From: Monoraphidium neglectum
Taxonomy: Eukaryota > Chlorophyta > Chlorophyceae > Sphaeropleales > Selenastraceae
Assembly (NCBI RefSeq): GCF_000611645.1
Contig: NW_014013625.1
Location: 1-64,000, forward strand
Length of the DNA: 64,000 nt
Direction: 5' to 3'
Notes under the pieces: generated by a model
The model's database searches: none
Seen by the model: the letters and a program-made list of their open reading frames with translations, nothing else
What the model was told of the DNA's origin: nothing
In this document: positions 10,382-30,714 of the stretch, piece after piece
How the letters are laid out: each line of letters begins with the position of its first letter
Position numbering within the stretch: the stretch's first letter is position 1
Program-made: the position numbers and the translations under genes

Positions 10382-13300
10382 CTAAAGACTTCCTACAAGC
10401 AAAAAGAGCGCGAGTGTATAGACTTTCGGGTTGTTGAACCATGTACCCTGACTCTCAAAGAGAGCACTTTCCATGGAAGAGTCAAAGGCATAAAGACCCA
10501 ATCCACTGCTTGCATAGGCAAGCGCCAAAAGCCCCAAGACCACAACTCCTTGGTTCACAAGGGCGTAGTCTTGGACCGCTCCACTTTGCCATTTTTTGAG
10601 AGAAGGCACTGCCCACTCGCTGACTGCTTGAGTAAGTCCACGGGGACCCAGCACTTCCAGGAATCCTTTGTCAAGAGATTTCCAGGTATAGACACCCAGG
10701 TTCAACACAGGCGCGGCTACACATTGATTCCACACTTGATCAAACAACCAGCGAGACTGTAAGAACAAGACCAAACTCTTTTGAAAAGCCTCGGCGCACC
10801 AAGGCATAGGCCAAGCATAAGAATATGCTAACCCTAGGCCAATGAACGCAGTGGCAAAAGGTAACCAGGCCACCCATAAGGGAATCATATGGCTACTGAC
10901 TGCCTCAAGATTAGAAGGTGTTCCTTGTAAGCTAATGTTCCAAAAGGAAGTTCCCCACCCAATCAAAGCATCGCTGAACCCGTAACCGGCCAACACGCTC
11001 ATTAAAGCCAGAATAATCAAAGGAATCCACATGGTGTAAGGAAGACCTGGATGGCTGATCTCGAGTTTTCGAGCATTTGGAGCAAAAACAAAAGAGGCCA
11101 GCAAAACTTTAAAGCTATAAGCACTGGTGAAAGCGGCCACAGCCATTAAGATAAAATGGGAATAAACGCCTTCAGCACCTTGAGTGGCCCATGCCAATTC
11201 AAGAATCCCATCCTTACTATAGTAACCAGCTAAGAAAGGCCAACCCATCAAGCTTAAACTCCCAAGCAACAAGCACGCCCATGTGAACGGTAATGCTTGG
11301 TGAGCCCCACCTCCTGCTTGTCTGCGCAAGTCTTGTACGTCTGCAGTGGCGTGGATGGCCACCCCAGCACCCAAAAACAATAGGGCTTTAAAGCATGCGT
11401 GAGTCATTAAGTGATACACTGCTAACCCATAATGACTCAATCCTAAGGCTACCATCATATAGCCTAGCTGGCTACACGTAGAGTAAGCAATAACACGTTT
11501 CAGGTCGGTTTGAACCAGACCCATTGTGGCAGCCATCAAACTGGTTAAGGCACCAACCCATACCAAAGCACTGCGACCCCAAACACTACACTCCCAAACA
11601 GAGCTGGTTCGCGCAATCAGATAAACTCCCGCGGTGACTAGAGTCGCCGCATGGATCAGGGCACTGACCGGGGTTGGACCTTCCATGGCGTCGGCAAGCC
11701 AGACGTGCAACCCGATCTGCGCAGATTTACCTAAGGCTCCTGCTAGGATCATTGCACATAGAAAATCTGTATAAGAGGCAGATGTACTGGTGGCAACCAG
11801 CAAAGACAAGTCCGTACTGCCCAGATACCACCAGAAGCCCATCAAGCCTACCAGAAGGGCTGTATCACTCACTCGATTTACCAAAACTGCTTTCATTGCC
11901 GCCTTGGTTGCACTTAAGCGATGAAACCAAAACCCAATTAGTAGATAGCTACAAACACCAATCAATTCCCAACCCACTAATAGAGTTACCAAGTCATTGG
12001 CCGCCACCAAAACCAGCATACCTCCTGTAAACAAACTTAGATAGCTCATAAACCGAGGCAAGTGCGGATCGTTTTGCATGTAACCCAAACTGTACAGGTG
12101 AACACAAAAACTTACCGCTGTAACTGTAACCATCATGCAAGCCGTCAGGCTGTCAAAAGAGAAAAGCCAAGTTACATGAACAGTACTGCCTTGGAACCAA
12201 GAACCCAAGGACACTGTCACTGGAGAGTAGAGGTCAGAAGAAGATTCATAAAGACAGAATTTTTAGAGAGGAGAGTCTCCATAGAGACAATTTCCTTTAT
12301 AAAGTCTGCTTATGGGCTACCAAAGTGTGGCTAGGGCCTAGGGGCTCTCTAAAGCCCCTAAGGGAGCTCTCGCCTTTAGGCCCTAGGTACGAGGGCCACC
12401 TTAGCGGCTCTTAAACTGCCCTCAGAACCGTACTTGAACCTTTCAGTTCATACGGCTCGCCCGCGATTAGATATTAGAGGGTTGTTGAATCTAATCTTTT
12501 AATCAATGTAATTATTCCAAACTTTTTCGTTTCGTTACTTTCTGATTTAACTAGAGCTCTTGTTTTTTTTTCGAATGTTGTTGGTTCGAGAATCATCGAC
12601 CATGTCTAGGCTGTCAAAGACGGCTGAGCCATCTTTAGATGGCTGAGGCCGTCTTTGACGGGCTAGCCACCTTAAGTGGCTAGGCATCTCAGATGCCTAG
12701 CTATCAAAGATAGCTAGCCCGTCTTCGACGGCCTATCCCACCCCGAAGGGGGGTTTCTTCAATGGAACTCTTACTGAGTCGTGTTCCCCGGTTTGAATTT
12801 GAGAAGTTTATAAGCCACGATCAGTCTATTAGAGTGACTAATATCTTTGATCGGGTTTTTATTTATTAGATCGGGGCGAATCACATAATTATTTGTATTT
12901 GTTAGGGCTAAAACACACTTTGTGTTCCTAACATTTTCAATGTTAGTAAAATCCTTGCTATATAGATTTTTTATCATTCATTAAAAGATTATTAATTCAT
13001 TTTCAAACTAATCGCCTGCTATCCTTCGGAAGTGCGAATTTTAGAGAATATTTTTGAGTTATTTTGATGTCTTGTTTTTTCCTTAGGTATACTTGGTTTT
13101 TTAAAGAAAAACCAAGCAATACTTGTGTTTTCTTCGAAAACACAAGCAAAAACAAGCAAATCCTTGTTATGTGAAACCCCGTTCCTTTGCACGATTAGTA
13201 TTACCTAATATTGTCCCTACTATGACAGCTCCGTTCCCATTATACCTTTCGGTTTTTTCATAACAAGTTCATGAAATTGTGGCTTGATGCGCTCTACAGC

Positions 13301-15120
13301 CGCTTTGGCGGCTCGGACATCTTTAATGTCCGGGGCCACTTAGGTGGTTTATAGCGGGGTAGGGCCAAAGGCCCTCGATCCCCCAGGCCGTTTTAGGGGA
13401 CCCTTTAGGGGTCCCTCCTAAGGCCACTAAGGTGGCCTTCTAGGGCGGGGTAGGGCCAAAGGCGAGAGCCCCTTAAGGGCTCTAGTGGGCCACCTAAGTG
13501 GCCCAAGACCCCGAGAGCCCCCTTAGGGGCCCTAGCGAAGGCCCTCTTAGGCTCTATAGGAACCAAAAAGGCCTTTAAGGCCTAAAGGCCCTCTGCCCTC
13601 GGCCCTAGTCATCAAAGATAACTTGTGGGCCACCTAAGTGGCGAGGGCCCACTAAGGAGCCCTAAGGCCAGAGGCCTTCGGGGGACCCGAGGGCCGCTTC
13701 TAGGCGGCTGCCTAGAGGGCCTAAAGGCCCTAGTGTGCCACGAGGCCGTCTAAGACGGCCTAGCCACCTACGGTGGAGTGGCGCGGAGGGACCTTAGGCC
13801 CTCGACCATTAAAAATGACTCAAGAGCATCAAAGATGGCTCGGAGGGCCCTAAGGCCCTCTAGGCCCCTCCTGAGGGGCCCTCGCATCAAGCATATTCTT
13901 AAGCAATCCTGCAGTTCCGTTGTTTATGCGAATTGGTTGGGTTAGGCCCCTGTACGTTTTTGCCATCTGGCAAGGTGGCTCGTCCGCGGTCGATGGCCTC
14001 GACACGGTCTAGGGCCGTGAGACAAGGGCCCCTAAAGGGGCTTTAGGGTCTATAGGGCCGAAGGCGAGAGCCCCTTAAGGGCTCTAGTGGGCCTTTGGCC
14101 CAAGACCCTCGACCTAAAGGTCCGAGAGCCTTTAGGCCCTAGGGCCGCTTTGGCGGCCCTCCGGGGCTCTAAAGGGTCTTTAGCCCCTAAGGCCTTTGAG
14201 CCACTATCAGATGGTCTACCGGTTCACTATCTTTGCAAAACTTTTCTTGGAGGCTGTAGGAAAGCCATGTGCCAAATAATTCTAATACACTAACGAGTTC
14301 ATCAAGCAGATGTTTGATGCGCTAGCAATGGTCGCTAGCTCGACCATCCAAGACGGCTCTTAGCTCATCGAAAAAGGTATGAATTATTGTGCTGGTTTCA
14401 CGGACAACGTATATCAGGTTCATTAACTTAGCCTAGCCATGGTCGATGACTAGAAGACCACTTAAGTGGCCCTAGATATCTCTGATGGCTAGCTATCGAA
14501 GATAGCTCGACATCAAAGATGCTCCGCCATCTATGATGCCTAGCCACCTTTGGTGGCTAACCCGTCTAAGACGACCGAGCCACCAAAGGTGGCTAAGCCG
14601 TCAAAGATGGCTCGGACATCACCTATGGCTTAGTCATCGACCATAGCTCTACCAACCCTAGCTTACCAATGTATCTTATGACAACTTTTGCGCTATCTGG
14701 GATGGCGCTAGGGTCATCATAGATGTCTAGGGCCCAGAGGCCCTAGACATCTATGATGACTCGCCGCATAGGCGGCCCTCGTCACTTACATGGCTTTGAA
14801 TCCTGCTTTGAACTCCATCGTTTCCAATGGCATTTAGGGAATTGCTTAGCTACAAAACGCAAAGACGGTGTAGATGAATTTTCATTCACAACATAAACAA
14901 CAGCGCAACAGCACACACCTCCAACCAACACTTCTAACAAAACACACAGGCTACATACTGCACTGGTACCTAAACCTAAGACGGTGATCAATCCGCTACC
15001 ACGAGCACCTATCCAGCGGCCACCAAGCCCTGCTGCGAAGCTTCCCAAGAATGGGCTAATAATCGCTGTTAAAAACATAACGCATTGCACTGCGCTAGAG
15101 CAAGCTAGCATCGAATCCAA
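10382..15120 (-). CDS. nad5: NADH dehydrogenase subunit 5 (two exons)
   Basis: Proton-pumping subunit of complex I. Exon 1 is 15120-14917 (start possibly the Met at 15078, which begins MFLTAIISPFLGS as in other Nad5 proteins). Exon 2 is 12226-10382. Joining GGT at the exon 1 end to TCTCCAGTG gives ...EVLVGG/SPVTVSLG..., the normal Nad5 sequence, in phase 0. Exon 2 contains the antiporter-like core with HDALEGPT-type sequence (LADAMEGPTPVSALIHAAT), ending in TAG at a palindrome. The total of about 680 residues is normal. The 2.7-kb intron between is group II. Confidence 0.95.
12227..14916 (-). mobile_element. nad5 intron, group II
   Basis: It starts GTGTGCTGTTGCGCTG at 14916 and ends TCTTCTGACCTCTAC at 12227. 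Domain V is at about 12425-12465 (GAGCCGTATGAACTGAAAGG on the - strand). It belongs to the common family; its first 150 bases closely follow those of the nad1 and trnM introns. Much of it (13300-13900, 14460-14780) is palindrome arrays, which explains its size. Confidence 0.88.
12771..12977 (-). pseudogene. remnant of intron reverse transcriptase in nad5 intron
   Basis: A short frame ends ...LIVAYKLLKFKPGNTTQ then stop. The pattern 'aYe.lK..PGN.T.G' is the conserved start of group II reverse transcriptases, also seen intact in cob intron 2 ([11 protein letters not shown]) and cox1 intron 3 (LRNNPGNLTPG). Nothing of the catalytic core follows, so this is a truncated relic. Confidence 0.5.
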
Positions 15121-15974
15121 ACCCTTTAAGTCGGCTTCGAGTTCACTAGGAACTCACAGGGGGTTTTTGCTGATGTTCTAAAGAACATCAGCAAATACTG
15201 ATGCCCTTGAGGGGCATCCAGTATTTCTTTGATGCGTAAGAGCGCAGCAAGTATTCTTTGCTTGGAGAGCAAAGCTTTCGAGTTGAGTTATTTGAAACAA
15301 ATCTAACTAAAGAGAGACCATAAACCCTTCAAGTCAAGTTCAGTTGAACAGAAACCTAGAAATGAATTCTTCGGCTCTCTAAGGGAACTTTGCTTCGAGA
15401 GCAAGGCTCTTAGGGTCCATAGGGTCAAAGGCGAGGGCTATCAAAGATGGCCCTAAGGCCTTTGGCCTTCGGGTTCGAGGGCCACTTTGGTGGCCCGGGG
15501 GGTACCCCCCGAGGGCCCCCTTAGGGGCCCTAAAGACCCTCGGCTCTAAGGCCCCTTTTGGTTCCTATAGGGCTTAAAGGCCGAGGGCCACCTAAGTGGC
15601 CCTCGAACCAAGGTCGCGGAACAGCGACCATGTCCAGGGTGCCATCTTTGATGGCGCTAGGGTCATCTATGATAACCCTCGAGCTATCTAAGTGGCCCTC
15701 GACATCATAGATGCCAAGACGTCATAGACGTCTTGCCATCTTCGATAACGAGGCCGTCTTAGACGGCCTAGCCACCTTAGGTGGCTAAGCCATCGAGGAT
15801 GGTTCCACATCGATTATGTCCAGCGAGCTTCAAGCATATTTTTCACGAACTTGTTTGTGAAACCACAACATTCTGAACTTGTTCATGAAGAACGTTTTTG
15901 ATGTCTTTTGAACTCTTCTGAACCTTGGCTTTTGTTTTCAACCTAAGAATGTGCTTTTTCAAGCAATTAGAAAA
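15121..15974. repeat. spacer between nad5 and cox1, palindromes
   Basis: No gene. It holds AT-rich flanks and a GC-rich palindrome array at about 15380-15820 (GGGGGGTACCCCCC, GCCACCTTAGGTGGC, GACGTCATAGACGTC). The cox1 stop codon lies at its edge. Confidence 0.65.
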
Positions 15975-26204
<10,230 letters not shown>

Positions 26205-26270
26205 GGCAATGATCACGATCCGTCGATTTGTATGAGCTGTTCGAAATGAGCTTATGACTTCATTCAATAA

Positions 26271-26428
26271 GTAGAGGTCAAAAAAGGATCCAGAAGGTCA
26301 TCATAGATGACGAGCTATGGTCGCTAGCAAGACAGCGACCATGGCTAAGACATCTTTAGATGGCTGAGAGTATCTAAATAAACTTTCACTCGCCACATAA
26401 ACAATAGCACAAGATCTCATCACACTAA
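26271..26428 (-). mobile_element. tiny group II intron relic upstream of cox1
   Basis: On the - strand it opens GTGTGATGAGATCTTGTGC...TTGTTTATGTGGCGAGTGAAA and closes TTTTTTGACCTCTAC, i.e. both ends of the common family, only about 158 bases apart with palindromes between and no domain V. It cannot splice as a normal group II intron. The sequence between its end and the cox1 ATG (26270-26205) is open in the cox1 frame. Confidence 0.5.
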
Positions 26429-26891
26429 GCACATACTATAATTTTTAGACCAGAGTTTCTGAAGGATTCCAACTTGAGGTCAAGAATTTTTCTAAAGCAT
26501 TTTGTTTTTTGCATTTTTAGTTAGAACAGTCATCTGTTCTTTTGATATTTAGTTGTGTTGGGCATGTTTGATCAAAGAAAGGTTTGAAGCACTTTTGTAT
26601 AGAGCTAAGGTTCTGAGGGCCTCTTTGGTTCTTTAGGCGCCTAAGGGCCCTCGCCAAAGGCCCTCGCGAGACCCCTAAAGGGTCTAGGGCCAAAGGCCCT
26701 CGGAGGCCGCCTTAGGGAGCCGCCTTTGGCGGCCCTCGCGGCCCCTCGCCACCAAAGTGGCCGTTGGTTCCTAAGGGGCCCTTAGGGGCCCCCCCGAACC
26801 AAAGGGACCTAAAGGTCCCCGAGGGCCGCCAAAGGCGGCTCCCTAGGGTCAATTTTTAAGCACACAATCTGGTATTGAGCCAGATTGCGCA
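26429..26891. repeat. spacer with palindrome array
   Basis: AT-rich to about 26600, then a GGCC-rich palindrome array (26610-26850). A 29-codon frame ending ...GLKIIVCAYY next to the relic intron is too short to call. Confidence 0.5.
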
Positions 26892-27125
26892 TCAACGGTT
26901 TGAAACCTTTAATTGCACGCTCCAGTGAGTGCTTGCTTTTCTGCTAGGCATTTCACTGAAGGACAGTCGTTTTAAAGAGACCCATAGCACTGCAAAAGGG
27001 ATCAAGCTAAACAGAGTTTGCCAGATACCTAACTGCGCCAGACCGGAAGCATACGCGATCATCCAATCAGACAGTCCAGCTGTCCATAAAGACACAATGC
27101 CAATAATAATCAAGGACGCGATCAT
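26892..27125 (-). CDS. hypothetical small membrane protein (77 aa)
   Basis: I do not recognise it. The frame ATG to TGA encodes two likely membrane helices (IASLIIIGIVSLW and LGIWQTLFSLIPFAVLWVSL) and a basic C-terminal tail (SRKASTHWSVQLKVSNR). Base composition is like the real genes and the frame is free of palindromes, unlike chance ORFs here. Atp8, Nad4L, Nad3 and SdhC/D motifs are not apparent. It could be a diverged small respiratory subunit or an exon of one. Confidence 0.4.
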   Translation of the reverse strand: MIASLIIIGIVSLWTAGLSDWMIAYASGLAQLGIWQTLFSLIPFAVLWVSLKRLSFSEMPSRKASTHWSVQLKVSNR

Positions 27126-27283
27126 AGGATTTCATAGAATTTCATAGGATTTTATAAGATATCTTAGTATATGATTAAATCTTTTGTTATAGAATGTAGG
27201 CGTTGACTCTGAAAATCTAAATTCTGTCTAACAAATGTGCTATGCAAAGTTCAAACATGTATAGAGAAATTTGCTGGAACACA

Positions 27284-27366
27284 TGCGAACGGCGGGACTT
27301 GAACCCGCACAGTCACGTGACCCAAGCCTTTTGAAGGCTTTGCGTCTACCATTTCGCCACGTTCGC
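27284..27366 (-). tRNA. trnL(caa): tRNA-Leu (CAA)
   Basis: Acceptor GCGAACG/CGTTCGC pairs perfectly; anticodon loop TTCAAAA gives CAA; a long variable arm (GGGTCACGTGACT) marks a class II tRNA. Discriminator A. Confidence 0.92.
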
Positions 27367-27763
27367 TGAGTTTTTCAAACTATTGATCGAGAGCCATCTT
27401 TAATGGGGCCTAGGGCCTAAGGGGCCGAAGGCGAAGGCCTCTGGCCTTAGAGGGCTACCTAAGTGGCCCTAGCCCTAGCCTTTTTGAAATCTCCTTTTTT
27501 GGAGAATGCGCGCTTTTAAAAACACCCTTCAGAAAGACTTTTTTGAAAAACCTTGACTGAATTTCAGAAAGCATGTATTTTTAAAGGACAGGTTTTATTT
27601 GTTTCTTTTAAAGGCATCAAGCATATTGTTTATTGTCTTTAGAGCATCAACCGCTCTTTTTCACATAGACAAAAGCGAATTATGGGCCGGCCTGTTAAGC
27701 TCTATCAGTCTATACGTGTACATTAAAGCCTGAGTTTTTTATGAATTGTGATTTGTGTGAACA

Positions 27764-27836
27764 CACGCTTGGCAGGACTTGAACCCACACTTTCCGAGTC
27801 CGTAGCTCGGCGCTTTATCCATTAAGCTACAAGCGC
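27764..27836 (-). tRNA. trnR(acg): tRNA-Arg (ACG)
   Basis: Anticodon loop CTACGGA gives ACG; acceptor GCGCTTG/CAAGCGT with one G-T pair; T arm GTGGG-TTCAAGT-CCTGC has one G-T-type weakness. Five bases separate it from trnC. Confidence 0.88.
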
Positions 27837-27840
27837 GCAC

Positions 27841-27911
27841 AGGTTAAGAGCAGACTTGAACTGCTATTCTTGGTTTTGCAAACCAATGCCTTACCTTTAG
27901 ACGACTTAACC
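27841..27911 (-). tRNA. trnC(gca): tRNA-Cys (GCA)
   Basis: Acceptor GGTTAAG/CTTAACC is perfect; anticodon loop TTGCAAA gives GCA; discriminator is U as usual for Cys tRNAs. Confidence 0.92.
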
Positions 27912-28663
27912 ATTCAAATAAACGTTTTCTCTGATCAAAAGTTTGTTAGTTTTTGAGTGCGTCGAAACACAAACAAAGATGAGTCAAAGTCAGAAAAAGT
28001 GTCTAAAGAACGTACTTCATGCGCTAAAGCGCATAAAGCCACAATTTCATGAATTCGTTTATAAAATAAGATCCTTCTTTTAGAAAACGTGAAGACGTTG
28101 TAAAGCAAGTTTAATACGCTCTAAAGCCGCTTTGGTTGGACATTTTTGATGTGGAGCTATCTTCCATAGCTAGCCATGGTCGCTGACTCGAACATCGACC
28201 ATGTTGAGGGCCACCTTAGTGCCCCTAGGCCGTCTTCCACTATCTAGCCATGGTCGCTGGCTAGGGCTAAGGCCAGAGGCCTTCTAGGGGCCCTCGCGAG
28301 GGCCGCCTTCGGCGGCTGCCTAGAGGGCCTTTAGGCCCTCTAGGCCCCTTTGATTCTTAAGGAACCAACGAGGCCCTTGTGACACTAAGGTGTCACACTA
28401 GGGCCCCTAAGGGGCCCTCGCCACCTTAGTGGCCCAAGACATTCAGGTGTCTAGGGTCACTTAGGTGACTCAGCCATCTAAAGATGGCTCAGCCGTCTTT
28501 GACGGGCTAGCCATCAAAGGTGGCTAGCCCGTCAAAGACGGCCGAGACATCAAAGATGTCTGAGCCACCTTAGTGTCGAGGGCCCCCCTAGGGGCCCTAG
28601 AGACTCTTTAGGTTCTTAACCAATGGGTTCTTAACCAAAATAGGTTTTTATAAGCAGAGGTCT
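27912..28663. repeat. palindrome-rich spacer
   Basis: No gene. From about 28130 to 28620 there is a continuous run of palindromes, including a block GCCATCTAAAGATGGC, GCCGTCTTTGACGG, GCCATCAAAGGTGGC that recurs near 39060 and 12610. Confidence 0.65.
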
Positions 28664-28736
28664 TGAGCACAGCAGGACTTGAACCCGCAACCTTCGCCTT
28701 GTAAGGGCGCAGCTCTACCAATTGAGCTATGCGCTC
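28664..28736 (-). tRNA. trnV(uac): tRNA-Val (UAC)
   Basis: Acceptor GAGCGCA/TGTGCTC, anticodon loop CTTACAA (TAC), D arm TAGCTCAATTGGTAGAGC, T loop TTCAAGT, discriminator A. All stems pair. Confidence 0.92.
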
Positions 28737-29559
28737 TTTCTTGAATAATCACTGGTTTGAATCCTTAATGTTCACCTTGATACCTTTAAAAATATAAAGC
28801 ATATTCTTGTATTTTTGATTCTTTTCAGCCTTACAGTGATCGAAGGCTAGGGCCTTTAGGCCCTCGAGAGCCCCTAAGGGGGGCTCTCGGGTCGAGGGCC
28901 TTTGGTTCCTAGTGGGTTCTTAGGCCCTTTGGTTCCCTTTAGAACCAACGGCCCTCGGGCCCTAACCCGAATGCACTCGTAAAAGATTTGATCTTCTTCT
29001 TTTCTAGCTTCTCAGATGTTCTTTAGAACATCAACCATGTCTTTGCTTTTTTTCTTTCTTCATGAACAAGTTCATGAAGTTGTAGGTTTACTTTCTTCAG
29101 TGAACACGTTCATGAAATTCTGGTTTTATGCACTCAAGCGCACCAAGCATGTTCTTCATGAAAGAGTTCATTAAGCGCTTAGTGACTTGCTTCTTTGCTT
29201 GATTCTTTGCTTGATTCTTTGCTTGATTCTTTGGTTCCTTAAAAAGTTCCTCTATTGTTTGCTTTCTTTAATTAATTTGAAATTCGAGGGTTTAGGGCCT
29301 TTGGCCCTCTAGGCAGCCGCCTTCGGCGGCCCTCTAGGGCCACTTTGGTGGCCCTCGACCCCCGGCCCTAGCCCTGAGGAAAGATTTAGTCTTTAAAAAA
29401 ACTAAATCTCTACGGATCTTCTTACGCACCGCAGTTACCACAACTATTACTTGTTCTCTTTGTTTAGCGTAGTGTGTTATCCTGCGCGCTAATCTACGTG
29501 GTTTCATACCTCTTTATTTATTTTTTTTCTTTGTACGTGTCTTTGAACTTGAACTTGTC
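28737..29559. repeat. spacer with hairpins and a 13-bp tandem
   Basis: It contains GGCC palindromes (28840-28970, 29280-29380), CATGAACAAGTTCATG hairpins and a tandem of TTTGCTTGATTC (about 29190-29235). At about 29410 the + strand has TCTCTACGGATCTTCTT, the motif near the 3' end of the common introns, but without a splice end. A 57-codon - strand frame starting MKPRRLARRI (29512) is probably chance within or beside the rRNA piece. Confidence 0.5.
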
Positions 29560-30400
29560 ACCGCATGTTTCATTTTTGATTTCAGGTTTAGTTAAACTTG
29601 CCTAACAGATTCAACATCTTCTTTTTCAACTCAAACCCTTCTTACCCTAAGGTCGCTCATTCCGACCATTTTTTTTGCAAAGCCAACCAAATCTAACCCC
29701 GACAGCTTCTTTATAACTTCTACAGAACTCGTTTTTTCTCAACAGATCTTTGAACGAACTTTCTTAACTTTAACTGTTCACTTTCATGCTTTATCTGTAG
29801 GGCATAAAGCATATGCTTTATGAACTTGTCCATGAAGTATCTTTTTTTGAAGTTTATCCATATGATTGCGAGCCTTTTTATTACATTCAACGGCACACTA
29901 GAACGTGATCAAGTATTCAGCGATGAAACTGATTACTGAATACCAATGAAACTCAAAGTCAATAATATCAATATCTTAGTACGAACAATCCTTTTGAACT
30001 ATTCAGAGGAGAAAAGTCTAGAAAAGTTTCAAAAAATATAGAACATAGCTGTGATAGGATTCTATTTTTGAAAAGTTGTAAACTTTTCAAAAAATAAATA
30101 TTCACTTAATAGAGCTTAAGCCAGCCAGAGCCTTATATTAGTTTATTTCTCACATGACTTTGTGATGATTCAGCCATTAGTCCACTTGATTTCTAAAGAA
30201 ATTCGTTAGCCCTAAATCAATGAAATCGATATAAACCGTAAAAGCGTGCCAGTTGATCACTTCATCAATCTGCATCTATAGAATCACTTGAAACCTCTCT
30301 GCTCATTTTGGGTCCATGGAATTCTTTCTAAAAAATTCTGGTCAACAGAGACCCCGCTGCACCACTAATAAATTCAACCTTTGAAGGTTTTCAGCTCAAG
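29560..30400 (-). rRNA. rnl: LSU rRNA fragment, domain II-like
   Basis: On the - strand several segments follow 23S domain II in the correct order: AAGTGATTCTATAGATGCAG..TTGATGAAG, GACTAATGGCTGAATCATCAC..GTCATGTGAG, ACAGCTATGTTCTAT..TTGAAAC (for AUAGCUGGUUCUC..GAAA), CTGAATACTTGAT, TTGGTTGGCTTTGCA and AAGATGTTGAATC..CTAAACC. The stretch is AT-rich, free of palindromes and has no good protein frame. The match is by eye and the ends are approximate. If right, rnl is split over both strands. Confidence 0.5.
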
Positions 30401-30714
30401 CTCAAAGTGTGTCTTTTCACTAAGTGAAAAAACTCTCTGATCACAATGTAATAAAACAGAAAGAGAATCTTAAATTGACAACATAGTGCACAAATGAAAC
30501 CACAGAAGCGCCTGACGAGGGCCACTTAGGTAGCCCGGTGGGACATCGAATACGGCCCAGCCACTTGAGGTGGCGATAATCATCGAAGATGATGAGCCAG
30601 CGACCATGGCTAGTCACCTAAGTGACCCTAGGGCCTAAAGGCCCTAGAGGCCGGTTCGGCGGCCCCTCGTAACCCCAAGGGCCTTTAGGCCCTAGGCCGT
30701 GGTCGACGGCCTAA

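Noticed and set aside
29455..29512. Short basic protein MKPRRLARRITHYAKQREQ as a ribosomal protein
   Set aside because: It runs into palindromes, is under 60 residues and lies next to an rRNA-like piece; no family fits.
29870..29900. Group II intron start (GTGTGCCG) on the - strand
   Set aside because: The surrounding bases follow LSU domain II better, and no domain V or 3' end is found downstream.
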